Positions 8,991-16,504 of a stretch of 50,390 bases of DNA are shown here, one piece after another. The DNA is from Rhodopirellula sp. (lineage in GTDB: Bacteria > Planctomycetota > Planctomycetia > Pirellulales > Pirellulaceae), in assembly GCA_002698965.1 (NCBI GenBank), contig PAAT01000103.1, positions 10,458 to 60,847 of the forward strand, read 5' to 3'. The notes under the pieces were generated by a model. It made no database searches. It saw only the letters and a list, made by a program, of their open reading frames with translations, and was not told the DNA's origin. Positions within the stretch are counted from its first letter, which is position 1. Each line of letters starts with the position of its first letter. Both the position numbers and the translations under genes were made by a program.

Positions 8991-9931
8991 ATCGCGTTAA
9001 GTTAAAGTCAACTTTCCTTACACTGCTTGTTCCAATGTTACTCTTCTTGATTGCCATGACCATTGTGATCACCAAGGTGGAACGACCGGCAGCACTCATT
9101 CAAACAGGTATTGAATGGATGGAAGTCGGCATACTGGCGATGGCTATGACTGCGATCATTATTACTGGTGGTATTGATTTGTCGGTCGCATCTATTGTGG
9201 CTTTGTGCGTTGTGACAACAGGAGTTTTGTTTGATGAATATTCATGGTCATATCCAGCAGCAGCGAGTGCAGGGATAGCCATCGGCGTCTTCGCCGGCGG
9301 TATTAATGGGCTGGCAATTGTGCAAGGTCTTTCGCCGCTGATTGTGACTTTGGCAACCATGGCACTTTATTCCGGTCTGGCACTATCAATCGCTCCTGAA
9401 GCCGGGATTCAAATGCCCATTGATTTGGAAGAGGCGATTTACTTTGGGAGATGGCCCGCTCAGTACTTCATCTTTGTCATTGTTCTTTTGCTGACTCATG
9501 TTCTTTTGCATCACACCAGAAGTGGCCGTACTTGCTTCTATTTAGGTGAGAATCCAGTGGCAGCTCGATATGTCGCCTTGCCGATAAACCAAATCCGGCT
9601 AGGCGTTTATCTACTTAGTGGATTATTAGCAGGGGTCGTGGCAGTGATGTATGTTATGTCGCGAACAACAGCTATTGCGATTGCTCATCAAGGTGCGGAG
9701 TTGAAGGTCATCGCGTGCGTGGTGGTTGGCGGTACGTTGATTACCGGTGGGCACGGTTCGATCGCTAGGACCTTGTTAGGGCTTTGCGTTATGGCCTCGT
9801 TAGATATCTGCTTAGACCTGATGGCAAATGATTACTCATGGATGGACGCGCGTGTTAAGATGATCGTGATGGGCGTGTTAGTTATTGCCATCGCCGTTTG
9901 GAATCAATGGTTGGCTAAGCGATTGAATTGA
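8987..9931 (+). CDS. Sugar ABC importer permease (BPD_transp_2 family)
   Basis: 314 residues with about eight to ten hydrophobic helices. The family motif IITGGIDLSVASIVALC appears near residue 60, and the conserved late loop VVGGTLITGGHGSI near residue 245. It is a membrane subunit of the ribose/rhamnose/AI-2 class of importers. It should pair with the permease half of the upstream fused protein as a heterodimer. The start codon overlaps the stop of the upstream gene (ATGA) and is preceded by AAGGAGG, so translation is coupled. Confidence 0.92.
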   Translation: MNRVKLKSTFLTLLVPMLLFLIAMTIVITKVERPAALIQTGIEWMEVGILAMAMTAIIITGGIDLSVASIVALCVVTTGVLFDEYSWSYPAAASAGIAIGVFAGGINGLAIVQGLSPLIVTLATMALYSGLALSIAPEAGIQMPIDLEEAIYFGRWPAQYFIFVIVLLLTHVLLHHTRSGRTCFYLGENPVAARYVALPINQIRLGVYLLSGLLAGVVAVMYVMSRTTAIAIAHQGAELKVIACVVVGGTLITGGHGSIARTLLGLCVMASLDICLDLMANDYSWMDARVKMIVMGVLVIAIAVWNQWLAKRLN

Positions 9932-9985
9932 TACAATAACTCTTGTGTTCACCCGCTGTCTTACGTCTGAGGAGGCTCAAATAGG

Positions 9986-11137
9986 ATGTGGTATAAATCT
10001 CTGATCTGTTTGACCTGGGTATTAGTCCTATCCACCACAAGCTTCGCTCAACAGTCCGGTCGCCAGCCATCGGTTCAGTTTCCTCAGGTGACGCAGCTTG
10101 TGGGCAAGCAATTGCCGGAGATCAAGATCCTAAACTCCGGGGGAAAACCATTATCGACATCCGACTTGCATGGCCAGCACACAGTGCTTGTTTTTGGCTG
10201 TTTGACATGACCCCCTTTTCTGAGAAATGTTTCTAGTTTGGAAACGGTCGCGGTGGATTATCGAAGCAAGGATGTAGCGTTCTACTACATTTATAAGGCA
10301 CTCGCTCACCCTGAACACAACGGTTACGTCCAACCATTTACTCTTCAGGAACGATTGATGCACGTAGCCGAAGCAAAGCGGACGTTAGGTTCAAGCATTG
10401 AATGGCTCTGCGATAATATGCAGAATGAGTTTAAGCAGGCCTTAGGTGGAGCCCCAAATAGTCAGTTTGTTATTGATCCTGAGGGAAAAATCATAAGTGC
10501 ATCAAGTTGGAGTAATCCAGCCGGGCTTCGAGAAACACTCGCAGGCCTTGTCGGTGAGGTTATTCCCCCCACGACGATAGAAGAATTGGGATTGAAGCAA
10601 TTGCCACCGCCTCGTTTAGCAGCAACAGGAGTGATTGCCCGTCCACAGATGCCAAGCTCCATGCGAGCTATTGTTGTAAAGCCCCAACCGAGTCTTGAAC
10701 CCTATTATGTAAAGCTTCGAGCGGAGGTTGGCAGTGGATTTATGCAGGAAGGTTTAGGTTGGCTTTACATCGGATTCCATTTAGATCCTCTGTTGGGAGT
10801 TCATTGGAATAATCTGGCCCCACCACTTGAGTTTAATATTGAAACACCTGAAGGCCTCTGTATTGCTTCCTCGCGTGGTATGGCTCCGGTTGTTAAGACA
10901 GAAGCAGATGCTGATCCGCGTGAATTTCTTTTGGGGCTTGAATGGGATTCAAAGATTCTACCTAGAACCGATTTCAATAAGGCGGAGTTGATTTTAGAGG
11001 TGAATTACTATGCTTGTCACGATAACGGTTGGTGTAAACCATTTAAGCAACGTTATCATATTCAACTTGTCCCGGATCGAAACGCAGGGAGCGTTCGCTC
11101 GCGGGGTCGTTCAGGAGGTGGTTTCCGGAATCGTTAG
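9986..11137 (+). CDS. Deiodinase-like selenoprotein (UGA at codon 75 read as selenocysteine)
   Basis: One frame runs from ATG 9986 to TAG 11135-11137, interrupted only by TGA at 10208-10210. Read through, the product has 383 residues: a Sec signal peptide (1-22, ending SFAQQ), then a thioredoxin-like domain (about 38-190) with VLVFGCLT-U-PPFLRN around Sec75. T-U-P-P-F is the active-site signature of iodothyronine deiodinases, and the Cys three residues before Sec makes a CxxU redox pair. Deiodinase-like features follow: an AHPE loop and FVIDPEGKI. The C-terminal part (about 215-370) contains YACHDNGWC, resembling the cysteine loop of the DsbD N-terminal domain. GAGGAGG precedes the ATG by 12 bases, while the TTG at 10238 has no ribosome-binding site. 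A hairpin follows the UGA. The protein is probably periplasmic; substrate unknown. A nonsense mutation is possible but less likely because both sides are well preserved. It ends interleaved with the convergent dehydrogenase gene. Confidence 0.85.
10208..10246 (+). promoter_or_regulatory. Candidate bacterial SECIS element
   Basis: Starting at the in-frame UGA, GTTTC (10229-10233) can pair with GAAAC (10241-10245), extended by a T-G pair outside (10228/10246) and a possible T-G pair inside the loop, leaving a small apical loop AGTTT with a G near its 5' side. The loop begins about 24 bases after the UGA, within the range known for bacterial SECIS elements bound by SelB. The stem is short and was judged by eye only. 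Confidence 0.5.
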
Positions 11138-12180
11138 GCTGAGTACTGGATGTCGACGGCCTGACCGGTGAGCGCGCTTTGTTCTACGGCTTGGGTAAAT
11201 TCCATATAACGAACGCCTTTGGCAAAGTTATTGAATTCGATTTGTTCTATACCCCGGATGGCATTAATGAACTCTTCTTCTACTCTCCAATCTACAGCTA
11301 GTTCTTCTGAAATATTCACTTCTTTCATGTGTGAGTCACTCGCAGCACCGAAGTACAGTTTGTTATCTGGAGCCATGACATACTTGAGTGTTCCTTCGCT
11401 TCCATAAAGGTGTATTTGTGGACCGGGGCCATGATGAATTACGCCACTCATGTGGTAGATACCACGGGCACCACAAGGCAATTCCGTGATTACCTGAACG
11501 GAGTCCGGAGTGCCTACCGGTTCCTGCTTACCGGTTTCTTTATTATGTCGCGTTGGTGTAAATGTTTGCGTGCTTGCCACCACCCGAACGGGATCTGCGA
11601 TCCACCGAACCAGCGGTTCGTGGATAATTCCCAGAGCTAGCATATTAATGCCACTATAAGGTCCGGACTGTCGCCAGTGCAGGGGCGTATCGGAATGGGC
11701 GTAGGCATCATTAGTTCCCCAGACGACAACTTCGCGTAATTCACCAATTTCCCCCGCGTCCAAATACTGTTTCACGACTTTGTGCGCTCGCATTCCGAGC
11801 GGACTGGGAACGATTTGTGTCACGAGTTCAGGATGTTGCTGGCTAGCAGCATACATTTGGCGGGCTTCATCGTCGTCCATCGCCATACGAGCTTCAGTGA
11901 GCACATGTTTCCCGTTCTCGAGTGCGGCGAGGGTGATCGGGCAATGCAGGTAAGGCCAGGTGCCGATACAGATTGCATCGATCATAGAATCTTCAACTAC
12001 CTCCTGCCAAGATTCATAAACCTTCGCGATATTGTATTCCTGGGCGGCCTTTTGGGCTGATTCGAGCGAACGATTGCAAACCGCTTCCAGAGTAACGTTG
12101 GGACATGCCAGTAGTCCCGGAGCATGGCGCAAACGTGTGTTTGCACCAAATCCAATCACACCAACCCGGATTGTATCCAT
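11134..12180 (-). CDS. Gfo/Idh/MocA-family oxidoreductase
   Basis: 348 residues. The N-terminal Rossmann fold begins IRVGVIGFGANTRLRHAPG, with CNRSLESA at the end of the second strand. The C-terminal alpha/beta domain contains WRQSGPYSGINMLALG and the dimer-interface-type LYGSEGTLKY. These enzymes usually oxidise or reduce sugars and inositols with NAD(P). The usual EKP motif with the catalytic lysine is replaced by EAR at residues 96-98, a variant seen in some subfamilies. AGGA lies six bases before the ATG. It lies 47 bp downstream of the sugar-binding lipoprotein on the same strand, so it probably acts on the sugar imported by the 6471-9931 transporter. Its stop codon shares bases with the stop of the selenoprotein gene (TTAG at 11134-11137). 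Confidence 0.88.
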   Translation of the reverse strand: MDTIRVGVIGFGANTRLRHAPGLLACPNVTLEAVCNRSLESAQKAAQEYNIAKVYESWQEVVEDSMIDAICIGTWPYLHCPITLAALENGKHVLTEARMAMDDDEARQMYAASQQHPELVTQIVPSPLGMRAHKVVKQYLDAGEIGELREVVVWGTNDAYAHSDTPLHWRQSGPYSGINMLALGIIHEPLVRWIADPVRVVASTQTFTPTRHNKETGKQEPVGTPDSVQVITELPCGARGIYHMSGVIHHGPGPQIHLYGSEGTLKYVMAPDNKLYFGAASDSHMKEVNISEELAVDWRVEEEFINAIRGIEQIEFNNFAKGVRYMEFTQAVEQSALTGQAVDIQYSA

Positions 12181-12227
12181 ACTTTTCCTGCCTATTTGCG
12201 ACTGACAAGGGTGAAAGGAAGTGAGAC

Positions 12228-13280
12228 TTAAAAGTTGAAGTCACCAATATTCTCTTTGGTGAAGACGATGGGTGGGCCCAAAATCGCCTGACCATCTTTG
12301 ACGACCACACCTTTAATACGGCCGAAGTCATAAGTACCATCCGACAATTCTCCCTTGGCTTTTAAATGGTGTGCGACAAACACCGTTAAATATCCCAGAT
12401 CGACGGGATTCCAGAGAGCGAACTTTGAGCAGGATCCATTTTCTACGAAAGGCTTCATGCTTGATGGCAATCCGACACCAGTGACAAAGATTTTGCCCGA
12501 CTTTCCGGCATCTCCAACGGCTTTAGCTGCTCCCGGAACAGCAACTGAAGTGAGACCCCAAATTCCAGCGATATCTCCGTGCGAGTTTAAGGCTGCGGTT
12601 GTCATTTCCTGAGCTTTACTTTGGTCTTCTCCAGGCATAAGGGTTTCGAGGAGTAGCATCTGGGGATACTCTTTTTCAATCCGGGCCTTCATGAATTTAA
12701 TCCAGATGTTCTGATTAGACGCAGTGGGAGTACCGGAGACGATTAGAAATTTCCCAGCAGGCGTTTTCCCTTGTTCTTGCAGCCCTTCGATCATAATGTT
12801 GACCATCGTATCTGCAATGGCCTCATTCGAAGCCTGATTTACAAAGATCTGCCGACGAGAGTTCTCCGGACTGGCATCCGTATCCCAGGTCATGACGGTG
12901 AAGTCTTCGCGAGCAGCAGAACGTAATGTGGAGGAAATCGCATCCGGATCATTGGGAGCAACCGCCAGCACATCGAAATCCTGCGCCATCCATGTATTCA
13001 GCATTCGTACCTGATCCTCATGGATTGCAGATGTGGGTCCATCGTAATGAACATTGATATTTAATTCTTCACCGGCTTCCCGAGCTCCTTTACCGGTGGC
13101 TTCAAAGTAGGAGATGCCAACCAATTTGGGCATCACGCCAATTCTTAAACTCGCTTCAGGTGTCCCCGACTCTTCAATTGGTGAACTCCCCTGCTCCGTT
13201 TCGCTTGAACAGCCTAAAAACCAGCTCAGGGATATAAAACTGAGGATCAAATAAAGCGATGACGTGTAAGCGTTCTTCAT
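12228..13280 (-). CDS. Sugar ABC importer substrate-binding lipoprotein (RhaS/LsrB-like)
   Basis: 350 residues. The N-terminal signal ends WFLGCSSE, a lipobox-like sequence, so the mature protein is probably a lipoprotein. The body is a Peripla_BP_4 type-1 binding fold: IGVMPKLVGISYFEATGKGA, then PDAISSTLRSA, TWDTDASPENS and FVNQASNEAIAD. That order of motifs is typical of rhamnose- and autoinducer-2-binding proteins. It should deliver ligand to the fused importer encoded convergently at 6471-9931, the only importer of this class in the window. It is followed by the Gfo/Idh/MocA gene. The exact ligand cannot be read from sequence. Confidence 0.87.
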   Translation of the reverse strand: MKNAYTSSLYLILSFISLSWFLGCSSETEQGSSPIEESGTPEASLRIGVMPKLVGISYFEATGKGAREAGEELNINVHYDGPTSAIHEDQVRMLNTWMAQDFDVLAVAPNDPDAISSTLRSAAREDFTVMTWDTDASPENSRRQIFVNQASNEAIADTMVNIMIEGLQEQGKTPAGKFLIVSGTPTASNQNIWIKFMKARIEKEYPQMLLLETLMPGEDQSKAQEMTTAALNSHGDIAGIWGLTSVAVPGAAKAVGDAGKSGKIFVTGVGLPSSMKPFVENGSCSKFALWNPVDLGYLTVFVAHHLKAKGELSDGTYDFGRIKGVVVKDGQAILGPPIVFTKENIGDFNF

Positions 13281-13368
13281 GACAGTAAAATTCCAAACGT
13301 TTCTGTATTTCGGGAGTGTAATCCTTTCCTAATTCTATCAGATGAGAATCACGAAAAAAGTAAGCGTT

Positions 13369-15054
13369 CTAATGCCCTAAGAGTAAGATCCAGTCAGGTT
13401 GGCTTTCAATAGTCGACTTGCTCCAATCGGTAATATCGCGAAACGAATTTTTAATCGCCTCCGCCCGACCATCCTCCACCAGTCGTTTTGGAAGTGGGAT
13501 ATAAAGTGTGCCAGCAGGCTTTCCTTGATGGCTTCGGGAGGCTAATGTCTCCTTTGTTCTGAGGTGAGCATGCTCTTCAATAAACAGACGCCGCTCTTTT
13601 AATGGAATCCCCATAGTAGGTTCGAGGAGATAGATCACATCGTCAGAGGTGGTCTGCTTGTTGAGTTGTTCAAAGAATGCTGCTGCGTCGCCATTTCTGC
13701 TTAGTAGGTCATGACGTAGCCCGTTTGAATCGGTAAGCCGCTCAGCGTATTGAGATCTGATGAAGGTCTTGTGTCCTAAGGCTGCGACGCCATAGAGTGA
13801 TGGAATCAGCGTGAACGTCGCTAGCAGAAATACCGCGGGAACTCGTATTTGCAAGCTGGACGCTGTACAAGTATTCCAAAGTGCCGGCAGGAGAAGTGGT
13901 AATATGGCAATCGCAGCCGGTCTTAGAAATCGCGTATCCATATGGATGGCGCTTCCACGAACCAGAAACACGACTAATACGATACTGAATCCCAGCAGGT
14001 GGCCAATTAAAAGCGGTTTGGCTTGCTCAATGTTTGATGCGATAGACTTGTCTTTGGGCGAGGAAGGGGAATGTTTTTTTAATATCCACCAAACCAACAG
14101 TGCAGCCGGTAAAAACAGCCATCCTTCTGAACCGTCATGATGACTACCCATCGGCGGCAGAAGATCAAGCGTAAATTTATTAAGTAATGTTCCAAGGTCG
14201 GTCATCGCGAATAACCATGCTCCCGGGATCCAAAGCAGGGGGGTCCATTGGATGGGTGAATCGACTTGGGTTGGATTTCCTTCCGGAATCATACCGAGCC
14301 AAAAAATGAATCCGGAAACTACGCTGGCATTGATACACCAGTTAATAAATGCGCGTTTGCTGACGCGCTCGGTATAAATTAGCCATAACCAGCCCACGCC
14401 GAATCCCACACAGCTTAAACCGGCACTGTACTTCAGTAAAACCAACATGGGGGTCATCGCCCCGGCTCCGGCTGCGAGGTATACGGAGATAAGCTTGGAT
14501 TGATCCGAAACGGTGGCTTTGTAATTCAATAGAAGTATGGCAGGGAAGAACGCCCAATAGAAGAATTCACCACCATCGTAGAGATAGAAGTTAGCGTGGC
14601 TATATCGAGCAGTTAAAAAACAAAGAAAAATCCAGGGTAAGCCTTTCGGGGGACAGACTAACCTGAAAAACCAAAACCAAAAGAAAATACCTAACCCCCA
14701 CCCGATGAAAGTTGTCCATTGAATGACTTGCCCGCTGCTGAGATTGGTCCCAATAGCTGCGGCTGACTGATCAACAAGTGCAGGAATAGCTCCGTATGAT
14801 GCTGGCCACCAGGTAATGGGTGAGCGTCGATCCTGAGAGAGGTCCTGTGGGTCAACTGAGGTTAGGACCGTAGGTTTTATTCCGTGACTTGTGGCATTGG
14901 CTAATAGATAGGTACCGACATCGGTGGCAATGGCGGGTCGTTGAGCGAATGCCGCATAGGCACTGATTCCCAGAACCAGTAAAACCGCTAACCAGCCCCC
15001 CTTCTCCACCTGTTCTGATTGTGAAGTGGCGATTACTGGTTGCTCAGTATTCAT
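13369..15054 (-). CDS. Polytopic membrane protein of unknown function, GT-C-like outline
   Basis: 561 residues with roughly ten hydrophobic helices between residues 22 and 440, rich in Trp and Phe (for example GLGIFFWFWFFRLVC), and a soluble C-terminal tail of about 120 residues. A long extracytoplasmic first loop (about residues 42-100) after the first helix, with an acidic residue early (ATDVGTYL), loosely resembles membrane glycosyltransferases of the GT-C fold, but I see no diagnostic motif. It starts 8 bp after the acetyltransferase gene and is likely co-transcribed with it. A glycosyltransferase 2 gene lies further upstream in the same direction, so cell-envelope glycan synthesis is possible but not shown. 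Confidence 0.65.
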   Translation of the reverse strand: MNTEQPVIATSQSEQVEKGGWLAVLLVLGISAYAAFAQRPAIATDVGTYLLANATSHGIKPTVLTSVDPQDLSQDRRSPITWWPASYGAIPALVDQSAAAIGTNLSSGQVIQWTTFIGWGLGIFFWFWFFRLVCPPKGLPWIFLCFLTARYSHANFYLYDGGEFFYWAFFPAILLLNYKATVSDQSKLISVYLAAGAGAMTPMLVLLKYSAGLSCVGFGVGWLWLIYTERVSKRAFINWCINASVVSGFIFWLGMIPEGNPTQVDSPIQWTPLLWIPGAWLFAMTDLGTLLNKFTLDLLPPMGSHHDGSEGWLFLPAALLVWWILKKHSPSSPKDKSIASNIEQAKPLLIGHLLGFSIVLVVFLVRGSAIHMDTRFLRPAAIAILPLLLPALWNTCTASSLQIRVPAVFLLATFTLIPSLYGVAALGHKTFIRSQYAERLTDSNGLRHDLLSRNGDAAAFFEQLNKQTTSDDVIYLLEPTMGIPLKERRLFIEEHAHLRTKETLASRSHQGKPAGTLYIPLPKRLVEDGRAEAIKNSFRDITDWSKSTIESQPDWILLLGH

Positions 15055-15062
15055 TAAAGTGC

Positions 15063-16442
15063 TTACGATAAGAGGTCATCGAGCGGTGGCAGGTGCCCCG
15101 GGAGTTGCTGAAAGAGTATTTTTGCAAGCTCTTCCGCAACTTTAGTAGATGCTTCAAGCTCATTAGCAGCAATTGCATCTTCAGCCGAACACACACCCAA
15201 TAGTAATTGAGAGAAAACGGATTTCGACATAGTTAAGAAGCTCTTACCTGATTTTCCTCGAGTGACTTTTGCTGATCTAGGAGTTAGTGTCAGGGTATAA
15301 GCCTTTCCACTAAGGACAAGACCAAGGCTTGTGGGCAGGCTAACTTTGGCCTGCTGAGCGCGATCGTTTAGTAAGTGCCGAACCTGCTTCAGTAAGGTAA
15401 GCGGATTGAATACTTTACTGAGGATCACTTCACCACCAACGACGGTACGTCGCAGGAACTCACCACCAGCATTTATCATCAATTCATGCAATGGATCTCC
15501 GTCAGGCGCATCCAGACGAACAGGAACATCTTTTTGTTCGATGACATCGCTACAGATTCGTTCTAAGAGATCTGGAACGATATCCTCACGACTACCATCG
15601 GTCATCAATTCAAGAATGCGTCCATGTTTAACAATGGCATAACCAACGATCGCATGGTATCCACTTTCGATGGTCAGTTTCTTAGGACCGTCGATGGCGA
15701 CATAGACTTGTTCAAAGCTGTGGCGGTTTAGCAACCACCGCCAGGTAGCATCGGTGCGCACGACGGCACCAAACCGGCCGTCCAGGTTTTGTTTGTAGAG
15801 ACGCATCAGAGCTTCTTGCTCGACATGCCTCCAGATACGAACGTTGAGTGGTTGCTGAGGTTCGGCCAGCGGATTGGTTGTTTCCGGCTCTTGCTCCCGT
15901 ACGTTTTGCCGCAGCAGTGAAAGAATACTTCGTGGCGATGCGACACTGTAATTATGTTGTCCACCGACGCTCCATCCTTGTTTTTGATAAAAAGAAACAG
16001 CGGGTGTGTGAAGAACACCCATGATGGCACCCTGTTCAATCATCAATTGCTCGGCTTGTTCCAGTAGTGTAGTACCAATCCCCTCTTTCCGAAATTCGGG
16101 CGCCGTGGCCATTTCGCAGATAAAGCCGACAGGTAGTTTTATATCTCCGAATTGGATATCCCGCATTTGCACACGGGCGTGACCGATGATTTGATTACCT
16201 AGTTTGGCAACAATGCGGTCGCGTGGTTCATATTGAGGATCTTCCAATTGGGCTGCATAATCGGTAGACGTTGGCAGTCGGAAGATATTCTGGAGAAAAC
16301 GAAATATCGCGGGGTGATCCCCCGCTCTGCCTGTGGTGACAGTGACTGTCCCCCGCTCAAAGGCAGAATCCCCAAGAACAATTACACTTGCTTGATCTCC
16401 ATCAAGCGTTATAGTTCGTCGCGTTGTAATGCTTGAACTCAT
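15063..16442 (-). CDS. Eis-like GNAT acetyltransferase with SCP2-like C-terminal domain
   Basis: 459 residues from the ATG at 16440-16442. GGAGGG lies about ten bases upstream of this ATG; a GTG six codons earlier would overlap that site and is rejected. Residues ~35-165 form a GNAT domain with the acetyl-CoA loop FRKEGIGTTLL. A second acyltransferase-like half follows, with YKQNLDGRFGAVVR. Residues ~350-459 resemble the sterol-carrier-protein-2-like domain of Eis, ending in an amphipathic stretch. Mycobacterial Eis acetylates amines of aminoglycosides and proteins; the substrate here is unknown. It is 62 bp downstream of the BshC-like gene and 8 bp upstream of the membrane protein. Confidence 0.75.
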   Translation of the reverse strand: MSSSITTRRTITLDGDQASVIVLGDSAFERGTVTVTTGRAGDHPAIFRFLQNIFRLPTSTDYAAQLEDPQYEPRDRIVAKLGNQIIGHARVQMRDIQFGDIKLPVGFICEMATAPEFRKEGIGTTLLEQAEQLMIEQGAIMGVLHTPAVSFYQKQGWSVGGQHNYSVASPRSILSLLRQNVREQEPETTNPLAEPQQPLNVRIWRHVEQEALMRLYKQNLDGRFGAVVRTDATWRWLLNRHSFEQVYVAIDGPKKLTIESGYHAIVGYAIVKHGRILELMTDGSREDIVPDLLERICSDVIEQKDVPVRLDAPDGDPLHELMINAGGEFLRRTVVGGEVILSKVFNPLTLLKQVRHLLNDRAQQAKVSLPTSLGLVLSGKAYTLTLTPRSAKVTRGKSGKSFLTMSKSVFSQLLLGVCSAEDAIAANELEASTKVAEELAKILFQQLPGHLPPLDDLLS

Positions 16443-16504
16443 ACTACGGAATCCCTCCACGAGTTACATTTGGCTCCATCCGCAAATCCTTTTGCAACTG
16501 TACC

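Noticed and set aside
10238..11137. Independent 299-residue gene starting at TTG 10238
   Set aside because: It has no ribosome-binding site, lacks a signal peptide and begins in the middle of a thioredoxin fold; it is the downstream half of the UGA-containing gene.
9986..11137. Pseudogene with a nonsense mutation
   Set aside because: The stop is exactly at the Sec position of a T-U-P-P-F motif, it is TGA rather than TAA or TAG, and both halves are otherwise undamaged.
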